Shown piece by piece: positions 8,082 to 16,312 of a stretch of DNA of 56,884 nucleotides. Within the stretch, counting starts at the first letter, position 1, and every line of letters begins with the position of its first letter. Position numbers and translations under genes: made by a program. The notes beneath the pieces are model-generated. The model did not search any database. It was not told the DNA's origin and worked only from the letters and a program-made list of their open reading frames with translations. This DNA is from Nitrosomonas mobilis (GTDB taxonomy: Bacteria; Pseudomonadota; Gammaproteobacteria; Burkholderiales; Nitrosomonadaceae): the NCBI RefSeq assembly GCF_900103035.1, contig NZ_FMWO01000063.1, forward strand, positions 1 to 56,884. The letters run 5' to 3'.

Positions 8082-10108
8082 TCGGTCGCAACCTCAGCCA
8101 GCAGCGCCGCAATTTCCGACTCAACCTGCTTCAGTTCCGCATCGATGTCGTGCAGCTTGCGCGGCGGCACGTACTGGTAGAAGAATCGGTTGAAGTTGAT
8201 CTCGTAGCCGACGCGACCGATTTCCTTGTCCTTGTCGTCGCGGAAGGTTTCGTCGATATAGGCATCCGGCAGATGCGGCAGGACTTCTCGGGCCAGGTAG
8301 TCGTGGATGTCTTCTGTCAGCGGCACGTTCTCGTAGTCGGTCAAATCAGGATCGGCGACAACTGCACCATCGGCATCGAGCACTGGTTCGCCCTGTGGAT
8401 CGCGCACGCCGAAGGCGTTGCTCAATGCCTTGACGAAGGCTTTCCCCGCCTTGATGACCTTGCCAGAAGCCAGCGCAGAACGCACTGTTTCATCGGCAAA
8501 GGTTTCGGCCCAGCCAAAAGGATGCGTAGCGCCCATGTGCTGCTGCAATGCTCCCAGCCAGACTTGCTGATGCTCCGGCGAGAGCTTCTGCCAAGCCTTT
8601 TCGCCTTGCAGTTTGGACAGGCCTGCGTCATCAACAGCCAACGACATGCGCAGCGGGCGCAACACCTTGATACGGCGATAGCCGAAGGTGCGGTAATCGA
8701 TCATCCGCGAGACATCGTTTGTCTCGGCAGCGGCATAGATGTCGACAATCTGGCGACGCTGCTCGTCATCCACGATCCGGCGCTTGTTGCCTTCGTTCTT
8801 GATCGACGACCAGAAGCCCGTAGCGTTGATGAGTTGGACGCGCTTCTCCCTGCGCCCATCTTTCTTGTTCGAGAGAATCCAGAGATAAGTACCGATGCCC
8901 GTGCGGAAGAAGATTTCCGTAGGTAGCGCCACGATGGCCTCAACCAGATCGTTCTCCAGCAGCCAACGGCGAATCTCTGATTCCCCTGAGCCAGCCCCGC
9001 CGTTGAACAATGGCGACCCTGATAGCACGATGGCGGCACGGCCACCACCGTTCTCGGGCAACTCCAGTTTGCTGGCCAGGTGCATAAGGAAAAGCATCGA
9101 ACCATCATTGATCCGAGGCAGGCCAGGGCCAAAACGACCGTCGTACTTCTTTTCCTTGTGCTCGGTGTTTACGGCGTCAGAATCCTTTTCCCATTTCTTG
9201 CCGAAAGGAGGATTGGAGAGGCAGTAATGGAAGCGCTCGTTGGCGAACTGGTCATTGGAGAGCGTGCTGCCCAGACGGATGTTCTTCGACAGATCGCGGC
9301 CAGGATCGGATTCGAGGGTGCGCAGCAACATGCTGGTCAGGCAGACAGCATGGGTCTCCGGCTCAAGCTCTTGCCCGTGCGGAACAAGAACAGGTGGCAC
9401 CTTAAAGCGATTGCCATACTCGGCAACGTGGTTCATAGCATCAGTCAAAAAGCCGCCAGTGCCACAAGTCGGGTCGTACAGGGTGCGGATCAGGCCGGGA
9501 TTCGATTCAAACAGAGCGTCGTCAGGGTCGAGCAACAGGGCCGTGGCCAGATGCACGACATCGCGAGGCGTCATGAAGTCCTCAGCCCCTTCATTAACCT
9601 CGGCACCAAATCGGCGGATCAGATGCTCGTAGAGGTTGCTCATCACGCGATCCGGCACCGCCTCCGGATGCAGATCGATACCGGCGAAATTCTTGCAAAT
9701 CTTGAAGAGGACACCGGCCTTGTCGAGACGAATGACGGTGTTCGTGAAGTCGAACTGCTCGAAGATGATGCGGGCGTTGTCCGAGAAGTGGGCGATGTAG
9801 TCTTGGAGGTTCTGGCGGGTCTTGGTGCTACCCAGTGTGGCCAGCGCGTATTCGGAGGTGTTGTAGAACGGGTAGCGTGTTGCTTGCCGGAGAACTAGGT
9901 CAATATCGATTCCGGCATCCTTGAAGGCTGCATGGCTTTCGCGGACACCTTCGCGGGTCGGCTCCAGTACGCATTCCAAACGGCGCAGCAGCGTGAACGG
10001 CAGGATGATCTTGCCGAAATCCGTGTGCTTGAAATCACCCCAAAGGTCTTCGGCGTTTTTCCAGATGAAATCCGCCAGCGATGCGCCCGAGCCTGTCTGT
10101 TCTGCCAT
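8078..10108 (-). CDS. hsdM: Type I DNA adenine methyltransferase subunit (HsdM)
   Basis: The protein is an N6-adenine methylase of about 676 aa. It has an N-terminal HsdM helical domain, the SAM-binding motif I (DPTCGTGGFL, near residue 210) and the catalytic NPPFG motif (near residue 300). The C-terminal region holds the usual helices for docking HsdS. The start chosen is the ATG at 10106-10108 (MAEQTG), preceded by GGAGAA at the right distance. The longer frame from a TTG at 10135 would begin inside an operator palindrome and is unlikely. It is the first gene of the overlapping restriction operon. HsdM methylates the recognition site and is needed for both protection and cutting. Confidence 0.95.
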   Translation of the reverse strand: MAEQTGSGASLADFIWKNAEDLWGDFKHTDFGKIILPFTLLRRLECVLEPTREGVRESHAAFKDAGIDIDLVLRQATRYPFYNTSEYALATLGSTKTRQNLQDYIAHFSDNARIIFEQFDFTNTVIRLDKAGVLFKICKNFAGIDLHPEAVPDRVMSNLYEHLIRRFGAEVNEGAEDFMTPRDVVHLATALLLDPDDALFESNPGLIRTLYDPTCGTGGFLTDAMNHVAEYGNRFKVPPVLVPHGQELEPETHAVCLTSMLLRTLESDPGRDLSKNIRLGSTLSNDQFANERFHYCLSNPPFGKKWEKDSDAVNTEHKEKKYDGRFGPGLPRINDGSMLFLMHLASKLELPENGGGRAAIVLSGSPLFNGGAGSGESEIRRWLLENDLVEAIVALPTEIFFRTGIGTYLWILSNKKDGRREKRVQLINATGFWSSIKNEGNKRRIVDDEQRRQIVDIYAAAETNDVSRMIDYRTFGYRRIKVLRPLRMSLAVDDAGLSKLQGEKAWQKLSPEHQQVWLGALQQHMGATHPFGWAETFADETVRSALASGKVIKAGKAFVKALSNAFGVRDPQGEPVLDADGAVVADPDLTDYENVPLTEDIHDYLAREVLPHLPDAYIDETFRDDKDKEIGRVGYEINFNRFFYQYVPPRKLHDIDAELKQVESEIAALLAEVATE

Positions 10109-10124
10109 GTGGTTCTCCAACCAA

Positions 10125-10184
10125 GTTTTGCACAAAACAGAATACCAGACTGACGGAAACTTTCAACCATGTTTTGCACAAAAC
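10125..10184 (-). promoter_or_regulatory. Restriction-operon promoter bracketed by twin palindromic operators
   Basis: Two identical 14-bp palindromes GTTTTGCACAAAAC (half-sites GTTTTG/CAAAAC) lie at 10125-10138 and 10171-10184. Their flanks also match (CAACCA before, GA after). Between them on the minus strand is a plausible sigma-70 promoter: TTGAAA (complement of 10161-10166) and an extended minus-10, TGG then TATTCT (complement of 10139-10144), with 16-bp spacing. One palindrome sits just upstream of the minus-35 box and the other directly abuts the minus-10. This is the layout of a repressor that controls hsdM transcription. No controller gene is seen next to the operon. Confidence 0.6.
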
Positions 10185-10340
10185 GGAGAGTTATCACGTT
10201 TGGCGTAGCTTCGGGATTCCAACCTTATTATGCATATAGCCAAAATTTTAAAGTGATGGCGGAGTAAATGGGGCGTAAATAATATTGTGTAAATGATTGT
10301 TTAGCAGGAAACTGCTTATATACTTTTGGAGTAAAAATGA

Positions 10341-10383
10341 ATACACGCAAATCCCTGCCGACCGGATTCCAGCGGGCGTGTAT
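10341..10383. other. Nested inverted repeat upstream of umuD
   Basis: An 8-bp outer stem (ATACACGC at 10341-10348, GCGTGTAT at 10376-10383) encloses a 5-bp inner stem (AATCC at 10350-10354, GGATT at 10364-10368). It lies about 55 bases upstream of umuD in the 300-bp gap between hsdM and umuD. It is not followed by a T tract on either strand, so it is not a typical terminator. It could be an operator or an mRNA leader structure. I did not find a canonical CTGT-N8-ACAG LexA box in this gap. Confidence 0.35.
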
Positions 10384-10438
10384 GGTACGAAATAAAGTTG
10401 GTAACAAAGTAATAAAGATGCGAACTAAAAAAATTTGA

Positions 10439-10921
10439 ATGTCTACCATGCCAACCATAATCCCGTTCATCCCTCGCAGCACCTCGACCGCCCTGCCTCG
10501 CCTACAGCCAGCAGCGACCGCTCCTGTAGTTTTTCGATTGCCTTTATTACAACATCGCATCTCCGCCGGATTCCCCTCTCCAGCAGACGAGTACATAGAG
10601 AAAAGCCTCGATCTGAATACCTACCTGGTACGTAATAAGACAGCAACATTTTTCTTCCGCGTAATCGGTGATTCCATGACAGGTGCCAATATTCATGATG
10701 GCGATATGCTGGTGGTAGATCGCTCCATTGAGCCCAAGCACCGGCACATCGTGCTTGCCGTCATCAATAACGAATATACCGTTAAACGGCTCTATCATCA
10801 GGATGGCGTAATCGAGCTCCATGCTGAAAATGCTGCCTACCCACCTATCCGCTTCGGTGAGCATGATGAATTGCAGGTATGGGGCGTTGTGGTCGGGGCA
10901 GTATCACGCTTCGCTGTGTAG
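10439..10921 (+). CDS. umuD: UmuD-like self-cleaving SOS mutagenesis protein
   Basis: The 160-aa protein has the LexA/UmuD S24 peptidase features: a cleavage site Ala-Gly (ISAGFPSP, near residue 42), the nucleophile Ser in GDSM (near residue 79) and the base Lys in TVKRL (near residue 116). After RecA-stimulated self-cleavage the shortened form pairs with UmuC to make error-prone polymerase V. The N-terminal arm before the cleavage site is longer than in E. coli UmuD. A second in-frame ATG four codons in (MPTIIPF) is an alternative start. It sits 2 bp upstream of umuC, and the pair forms a plasmid-type umuDC (rumAB-like) operon. Confidence 0.92.
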   Translation: MSTMPTIIPFIPRSTSTALPRLQPAATAPVVFRLPLLQHRISAGFPSPADEYIEKSLDLNTYLVRNKTATFFFRVIGDSMTGANIHDGDMLVVDRSIEPKHRHIVLAVINNEYTVKRLYHQDGVIELHAENAAYPPIRFGEHDELQVWGVVVGAVSRFAV

Positions 10922-10923
10922 CC

Positions 10924-12237
10924 ATGGCTGGAATCGGCGCGACCGCCTGCAACCAGATTTTTGCACTGGTTGACGTAAACAACTTTTATGTCAGTTGCGA
11001 ACGGGTTTTCAATCCTGCCCTTGAAAATCAGCCTGTAGTCGTTCTTTCCAACAACGACGGTTGTGCGGTAGCGCGTTCCAATCAGGTCAAGGCGCTCGGC
11101 ATCAAGATGGGCACGCCCTGGTTTAAATTTAAGGACCTGGCCAAGGAGCACAATATTATTGTGCTCTCGTCCAATTACACCCTCTACGGCGACATGTCGG
11201 ATCGCGTCATGACGATATTGCGCGGCTACAGCCCGAATGTGGAAATCTACTCCATCGATGAAAGCTTCCTCAGTCTGAATGGCATGAGCAGTCTCTGGCC
11301 AGCCACGGTTGATATGGGTCAGTCGATTCGCTATCGAGTACGCAAATGGACTGGCTTACCGGTCTGCGTTGGGATCGGACCGTCCAAGACGCTTGCGAAG
11401 CTGGCTAACCATCTTGCCAAAACACGGCCAGAAATGGAGGGCGTTTGCGACCTGGTATCCATGCCGCAAGCAGAGCTTGACGCCTATCTGTCTACTACCG
11501 AAGTGGGTGAAGTGTGGGGGGTAGGACGCCGTATTGGCGCACACCTGGATGCAGCTGGTATCAAGACAGCGAAAGCGTTGCGTGATGCTCCGCTCTCGTG
11601 GCTGCGTGCAAAATTCGGAGTCGTGATGGAACGCACCGGCAATGAGTTACGCGGCACCTCATGTCTGGCGCTCGAAGAAATTGCCGCGCCCAGGAAACAA
11701 ATTGTGTCCTCTCGATCTTTCGGACAATTGGTTCATACCCTGGCGGTACTGAGTGAATCGGTTACCAGCTATATGACAAGCGCAGCGGAAAAGCTGCGTC
11801 GGCAGCGCTCCGTATGTGAAGCAGTACAGGTGTTTATTGCGACCAACCCTTTCCGCGAGCAAGATGCGCAATACAGCAACAGCATCACCGTTCCTCTGCC
11901 TAACCCAAGTTGTGACACGCGCCTGCTGGTGCGTGCCGCACTATTCGGCCTTAAAAAAATCTACCGCCCCGGCCTTGCCTACAAAAAAGCCGGAGTGATG
12001 CTAACCGGCATCGGCGACGCAGCCGTGATTCAACGTTCCCTTCTCGTCCAGCATGGCGTCGGCGAGAAATCTGAAAAGCTGATGGAAGTGATGGATGCGT
12101 TGAACCGGAGATTTGGACGCAACACGATCGCCATCGCTTCTGCCGGGACCAATAGAGCATGGCGTATGCGCAGGGAATGCATGTCGCCCTGCTACACGAC
12201 AAGCTGGAACGATGTGCCGATTGTCCATGCGCGTTAA
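10924..12237 (+). CDS. umuC: UmuC, catalytic subunit of DNA polymerase V
   Basis: The 437-aa Y-family polymerase starts at the ATG 2 bp after the umuD stop; a longer in-frame start would lie inside umuD. Catalytic carboxylates are visible in [14 protein letters not shown] (near residue 12) and YSIDESFL (near residue 105). The fingers motif [11 protein letters not shown] lies between them. The little-finger domain and a C-terminal tail of normal length are present. It performs translesion synthesis after DNA damage and raises mutation rates. Such pairs are common on conjugative plasmids. Confidence 0.95.
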   Translation: MAGIGATACNQIFALVDVNNFYVSCERVFNPALENQPVVVLSNNDGCAVARSNQVKALGIKMGTPWFKFKDLAKEHNIIVLSSNYTLYGDMSDRVMTILRGYSPNVEIYSIDESFLSLNGMSSLWPATVDMGQSIRYRVRKWTGLPVCVGIGPSKTLAKLANHLAKTRPEMEGVCDLVSMPQAELDAYLSTTEVGEVWGVGRRIGAHLDAAGIKTAKALRDAPLSWLRAKFGVVMERTGNELRGTSCLALEEIAAPRKQIVSSRSFGQLVHTLAVLSESVTSYMTSAAEKLRRQRSVCEAVQVFIATNPFREQDAQYSNSITVPLPNPSCDTRLLVRAALFGLKKIYRPGLAYKKAGVMLTGIGDAAVIQRSLLVQHGVGEKSEKLMEVMDALNRRFGRNTIAIASAGTNRAWRMRRECMSPCYTTSWNDVPIVHAR

Positions 12238-12358
12238 GTAGGTTAAAAAGCCTGCCGTTCCTGGTGTCAATTGATCATTAAGCTTTCAAAGACAATTACT
12301 GCTCATCGTTCAGGCATCCTTCATTTTATGAAACTTATACCCGCCTTCGCGGCCTCTA

Positions 12359-13381
12359 TTACCAGCTGTTAACCATATTTATAGCTGTGTTCCAGTCATC
12401 AGATGCCATGGCCGCTTTTATCGCTTCGTCCATGATCGCATAGTCTTTAGGCGTATATTCGTCCAGAGCCACTGGTGCTGTCAGCACTGGGTTGATTCGG
12501 GTGATCTGTTTTTTGAGCAAATTCTGCGTGATTCTTTCAAGGTTTTGTGACGTCAAATCCAGCGTCATATTCAACAGCGCCGTCGCCGGAACGCCTCCAC
12601 TTGCAAACGGCCACATCCATGTCGTGACACCCCAGTTCAGTGGCTGGCCTACATCACCCGCTGCGATCCCTTCGGGTGAAATTCCTGTCCCGATCGAAAT
12701 AACCTCGACATCGGTGATGCTGCTGGCGTGACCACCGGCCACAGCAACCTCGATCCCGTTTAGGACCGGATCATTGGCGAATGTGCCGCCATCCGCGAAA
12801 TAGCCCAGTCCGCTGATTTCATGCGGCGGGAAATAGCATGGTGCAGCAGATGTCGACAGCGCCGCATCCAACAGCTTCACAGCGCCGAAATCCCCGCCAA
12901 CCTTACAATTGTTAAACGTTTGCGGTACCCAGCGCGGAGGTGTCAGTGATGTGTCCTGCAGCTGCGCGGTATTCACCGCCAGCACTTTTTTGACATCGCC
13001 GAAGGTTTTCGTGCCAACATAATGTGTCAGGATTTTAACCAACCCCGTCGCATTGTACGCAGAACTAAATTTCCCCGGCCCTTCCAACTCGCCGCCAGCA
13101 GCCATCGCGGCATTTACTTGCGCGCGCCGATCCGCCTCGGTGAACCATCCGTTTTTGGTAAAGATCGTCGCGGCTTGATTTTTATAGATATTGACGACGT
13201 CATCAATGCACACACCATTTGCCAGTGCGATCGAGATCAACCCGCCGGTAGACGTCCCCGCAAACCCTTGAACATTATTCAACAGTTTGCCATCAGTCGC
13301 CTTGTCCAACGCCTGAATAAGCGAGCTGGAGATATACCCTCGCACGCCACCGCCATCACATGATAAAAGTTTGAAAGCCAT
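12359..13381 (-). CDS. Patatin-like phospholipase
   Basis: The 340-aa protein is a stand-alone patatin domain. The glycine-rich oxyanion motif is GGGVRG (near residue 10), the nucleophile Ser sits in GTSTGG (near residue 44), and the second dyad residue is the Asp in FADGGTFAND (near residue 190). No signal peptide is apparent, so a cytoplasmic or membrane-facing acyl hydrolase is expected. The gene is isolated: umuC converges on it and a leuC relic with a terminator lies just upstream. A CBASS effector (CapV) has the same fold, but no cyclase gene is adjacent. Confidence 0.85.
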   Translation of the reverse strand: MAFKLLSCDGGGVRGYISSSLIQALDKATDGKLLNNVQGFAGTSTGGLISIALANGVCIDDVVNIYKNQAATIFTKNGWFTEADRRAQVNAAMAAGGELEGPGKFSSAYNATGLVKILTHYVGTKTFGDVKKVLAVNTAQLQDTSLTPPRWVPQTFNNCKVGGDFGAVKLLDAALSTSAAPCYFPPHEISGLGYFADGGTFANDPVLNGIEVAVAGGHASSITDVEVISIGTGISPEGIAAGDVGQPLNWGVTTWMWPFASGGVPATALLNMTLDLTSQNLERITQNLLKKQITRINPVLTAPVALDEYTPKDYAIMDEAIKAAMASDDWNTAINMVNSW

Positions 13382-13400
13382 GATCTAATTTCCTTTTTTG

Positions 13401-13438
13401 AAAAACCCTTCGCCGTGATCTTATCACGCGGTGAAGGG
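13401..13438 (-). terminator. Rho-independent terminator after the leuC relic
   Basis: Read on the minus strand, a GC-rich stem with arms at 13423-13438 and 13406-13419 (outer pairs CCCTTC/GAAGGG, loop AAG) is followed by TTTTT at 13401-13405. The stop of the leuC-derived frame lies in the stem. It now separates the relic from the patatin gene. Confidence 0.7.
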
Positions 13439-13690
13439 CTCCCAAAACGGCTCAGGCCAGTTCGGCTTCAAGTGTGCTGATAACTCTGTCAGATGCCCCG
13501 TAATAGCTGCCGCTGCCGCCATTGCTAGCGAAACCAGATGCGTGCGACCGCCACGGCCCTGACGACCCTCAAAATTGCGGTTGGACGTTGCCGCGCACCG
13601 TTCACCGGATTTCAACTGATCAGGGTTTATCTCCAGACACATCGAACATCCCGCCAGACGCTATTCAAAACCGGCCTCCTTAAAGTGAGG
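13424..13690 (-). pseudogene. leuC: 3' relic of leuC (isopropylmalate dehydratase large subunit)
   Basis: The last part of LeuC is unmistakable: KEAGFE, a stop, then [17 protein letters not shown], followed by [17 protein letters not shown] and [17 protein letters not shown]. These surround the third 4Fe-4S cysteine (CSMC) and the substrate-binding GRQGRGG segment. The codon for the invariant Trp after FE is TAG instead of TGG, so the frame is interrupted. Upstream of the KEAGFE segment the homology ends. After TGH the sequence also departs from normal LeuC ends. Only about 80 of roughly 470 codons remain, so it is a pseudogene left by a rearrangement that removed the leu locus. Confidence 0.85.
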
Positions 13691-13772
13691 TGTATTGTCA
13701 AATCTGACGCCAATCAAGGAGAACACTTGATCCGGCCTGTGAAGGATTAGAATTAGTAGGAGCTAAAGAAAT

Positions 13773-13810
13773 AAAAAGGGCAATGCGTATTTCTACGCAC
13801 TGCCCTTTTT
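13773..13810. terminator. Bidirectional terminator downstream of the secreted small protein
   Basis: A strong hairpin with arms AAAAAGGGCAATGCGTA and TACGCACTGCCCTTTTT (one internal mismatch, loop TTTC) ends in runs of T on both strands. It lies about 25 bp downstream of the minus-strand stop at 13835 and would end that transcript. Confidence 0.8.
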
Positions 13811-13834
13811 AGCCAAACCAGTTATTTTCGTTAT

Positions 13835-14212
13835 TTATGAATCGTCGTTACCACTCGTTTTATTTGTGGTTGAAACTGATTTCATATCGGATTGCTCCGC
13901 TGCCATCGCGTGATGAAGAGCAGCTTGCTCCAAATATTCTTCCGCTGCTTTTTCGTATTTACGAATCTTGTAAATCACGTGCGATTTAATGTTCTTACCA
14001 TTTATACCGAAATAACTGGTACGTGGTTTGTTTTTGAAGATTTCTTGTTGCTCGGTAATCTTGGCGTCCATTTCTGCTGCCATGGACTCAAATTTATTAG
14101 CCAGGACCTCATGATTTACATCATCAGATGCAACAGAATTCATAGATGCACCGAAGATCAGGAACATAAATAACGAAAAAACTAAAACATATTTTTTGGT
14201 CGTTGTTCTCAT
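13835..14212 (-). CDS. Small secreted or periplasmic protein of unknown function
   Basis: The 125-aa product starts at the ATG at 14210-14212, preceded by AGGAGAAACC; a longer in-frame start 16 codons upstream lacks such a site. Residues 1-30 form a signal peptide (KKYVLVFSLFMFLIFG, then ASMNSVASDD). The mature part is helical and highly charged (NKFESMAAEMDAKITEQQ and KYEKAAEEYLEQAALHHAMA) and may form a coiled coil. The tail is Ser/Thr/Asn-rich. I do not recognise the family. It has its own terminator, so it is probably a monocistronic gene. Confidence 0.7.
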   Translation of the reverse strand: MRTTTKKYVLVFSLFMFLIFGASMNSVASDDVNHEVLANKFESMAAEMDAKITEQQEIFKNKPRTSYFGINGKNIKSHVIYKIRKYEKAAEEYLEQAALHHAMAAEQSDMKSVSTTNKTSGNDDS

Positions 14213-14457
14213 GATGGTTTCTCCTATAACTTCCCTTTGGAACCATTGTATGTCCGTCAACCTGATGAGTATATTGGGATAACTATTATTCTTCTCTAAG
14301 GGTAACCATTAGGAGGGTGCTACGCTAAAACTGGCGTTTTAATTTGAATTTGAGCCCAAGTGCATTTACATTTATTGTGAGTCCAAAAAAACGTTGAATG
14401 CAAGCGGCTGTTTTTAAACGTGAGCCGTTACAATTAGCACAGTAATTAAAAAAGCAT

Positions 14458-14797
14458 CCTGATTAGCAACGAACGTCAGCAAGGTTTTTCAATGCAGAGC
14501 CTGCCGACATCAGACCTCATTGATTGCCGGGACAGTTTTTCAGGGCACTAAACTACCGCTGACCGTCTGGTTCTTGGCAATTTATCTGGTTAGTCAGGCC
14601 AAGACCGGTTTGTCGGGTTGTTACCATGCTTTCAACTTCCGCAAGTATGCCGCTCGCTATCTTGCCGCCTTCAGTTACCGATTCAACCGACGTTTTGATC
14701 TTTGCTCACTGCACGAACGATTGCTGATCGCCGCTGCTTCGACCACTCCGCAGCCCTTGCACTCTATTCGAATGGCTGACGTTCGTTGCTAATCAGG
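14458..14797 (+). mobile_element. IS1595-family deletion derivative (MITE-like)
   Basis: A perfect 23-bp inverted repeat bounds the element (14458-14480 and 14775-14797). Inside, from about 14487, the plus strand encodes IS1595-type transposase pieces: CRACRHQTSLIAGTVFQGTK (second half of the zinc ribbon) through LPLTVWFLAIYLVSQAKTGLSG. It then jumps in frame to the C-terminal region NFRKYAARYLAAFSYRFNRRF. The whole catalytic DDE core is missing, so it can move only if a full-length relative acts on it. An obvious 8-bp target duplication was not found. Its outer inverted repeat could also act as a hairpin between the neighbouring genes. Confidence 0.85.
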
Positions 14798-14832
14798 TAA
14801 TTTTATTAATTCAGTAACGCCATTAACCGTGC

Positions 14833-16176
14833 TCAAAAAGGCAGAATAAAATCAAGCGAAAATAAAATCTGGTCTTTATTTCCAGCAAAAGGTCTATACG
14901 CAGGTGCGTGATAAGCATCTACTCGATCGTAGCGGATATTTGAACGAACGGTTAGCTCCCTTATTAAGTCCGATTTAAGTTTTAGCGTTTTGGCTGCTTT
15001 CCAGTTAATGCCCACGGTTGCTGAATAATAATCTGCGGGCATAATAGTCACCCGAGCAGGATCGCCCGCATAACTAACTGTCCTGCCATTAACTATATTG
15101 GTAGTAGCCGCTATGCGATAGGGTGATGGATTGCGGGAGCCATCTCTGTCACGAAACCATTCGCCGCGTACACCCATCGATACGTTATCCGCAACGTCAT
15201 AATATAAATAGGCCATTAAAGTAATCCATTGCGTATCTTTGGTGACATTATTATATTTTGGATTGTTCAATAAAACGCCACCAGCATAGCCCCATACATG
15301 ATGCAAAGCTAGCGAGGTTTTAGGATTAATTCTGTGTTTCAATACAATATTGTACGTTGCCCATGGTTCATTACTGTGTGTTGAAGTTTTACCATAACTA
15401 CCAATAACTTTAAGCGAAGTTAAATTATTATCGCTGGTCCAATTAAAACCAGCCACTCCACTCCAGTTTTCCAGTTGTTTGTCCCAGCCGCCATCCCATC
15501 CACCGTTCGCGCTACCCGTAACCGCTGCGCCGATAACGGACCAGTTTTTATTAATCTTATATTCCGAAAGCAGACCAGTATGAGTAAAGGGCTCTCCCAC
15601 ATTCAGGTTATAAGCTCGCGTATAAAAGAAATTATCCGGTGCCGGTACCGTCTCATAACCCATAGGGCTATAGAAATGGCCCAATTTGATGTTAAGTCCG
15701 TTACCGACAGGGACATATGTCTCCAGATATGCTTGCGGAAGCGCAATTCCATAAGTTCGTGAAGAAGCACAGCACAGGTCAAGATCCCAATTACTTCTTT
15801 CTAAAGGCTCTCCGGAATGTACATCCAGCGTAGGCACACCAAAAGCCTGGGTAAAGACAGCATCTGTTCCAAACATAAAATCGAAGCGTCCGCCAAAATC
15901 CCAGATATTGCCTTCTGATACAACCGCTCGCTGCATAAACAAATTTAATTGATTCAACTGAAATTGGTTGGCTTGGTCCGCCATAATCACCGGACCATTA
16001 AATCCATTTTTCTGACTAGGATTAAAATTCACTCCTCCATTTACCCAACCGCCCAATGCTATCCGATTGTCTTTCAGTAGATGCTTCAGGTTACCTGCAT
16101 AAAGCGTCAGGGAATACGTATTCAAAAAAAATAAGCTGCCTGCGATGGTACTTAAAATCCACCTTGGGTATTTCAT
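14833..16176 (-). CDS. Outer-membrane beta-barrel protein (BBP2/porin-like)
   Basis: The 447-aa precursor has a signal peptide (residues 1-27, SLFFLNTYSLTLYAG). A long series of alternating amphipathic strands rich in Gly, Trp and Tyr follows, ending SLDFILPF with the terminal Phe needed for outer-membrane insertion. The motif GHFYSPMGYETVPAPDNFFYTRAY is typical of the putative beta-barrel porin-2 family (BBP2, DUF1597). It likely forms an outer-membrane channel; the solute is unknown. No transporter genes flank it, so context gives no hint of substrate. Confidence 0.8.
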   Translation of the reverse strand: MKYPRWILSTIAGSLFFLNTYSLTLYAGNLKHLLKDNRIALGGWVNGGVNFNPSQKNGFNGPVIMADQANQFQLNQLNLFMQRAVVSEGNIWDFGGRFDFMFGTDAVFTQAFGVPTLDVHSGEPLERSNWDLDLCCASSRTYGIALPQAYLETYVPVGNGLNIKLGHFYSPMGYETVPAPDNFFYTRAYNLNVGEPFTHTGLLSEYKINKNWSVIGAAVTGSANGGWDGGWDKQLENWSGVAGFNWTSDNNLTSLKVIGSYGKTSTHSNEPWATYNIVLKHRINPKTSLALHHVWGYAGGVLLNNPKYNNVTKDTQWITLMAYLYYDVADNVSMGVRGEWFRDRDGSRNPSPYRIAATTNIVNGRTVSYAGDPARVTIMPADYYSATVGINWKAAKTLKLKSDLIRELTVRSNIRYDRVDAYHAPAYRPFAGNKDQILFSLDFILPF

Positions 16177-16270
16177 TTCCAGGGCAGCAATAAAAATTTG
16201 TGCTTAAATAATTTTCATTGAAAAAAGGGGGCACCAACCTTTTTGTTGTCCACCATAAGGTTAAAGTCAT

Positions 16271-16312
16271 CGGCTTTAGCCGCGAGAATATGCCACCCAG
16301 GAGAGGTGGCAT
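16271..16312 (+). mobile_element. IS200/IS605-type hairpin end, relic
   Basis: Two hairpins lie in tandem: CGGCTTTAGCCG (16271-16282) and ATGCCACC/GGTGGCAT (16290-16297 and 16305-16312). The second is the subterminal hairpin type recognised by Y1 transposases. It carries a Shine-Dalgarno sequence (AGGAG) in its loop and the first bases of the tnpA start codon in its 3' arm. Only about 28 codons of tnpA follow before the sequence switches to a hemerythrin gene, so the element is a truncated end. Confidence 0.65.

Noticed and set aside
10106..10135. TTG at 10135 as the hsdM start
   Set aside because: It lies in the operator palindrome next to the minus-10 and lacks a ribosome site; the ATG at 10108 has GGAGAA upstream.
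12359..13381. Patatin gene as a CBASS effector
   Set aside because: No CD-NTase, ubiquitin-like or HORMA gene lies nearby; neighbours are umuC and a leuC relic.
14520..14792. 90-codon plus-strand frame as a gene
   Set aside because: It is the internally deleted IS1595 transposase inside the MITE and has no native start.
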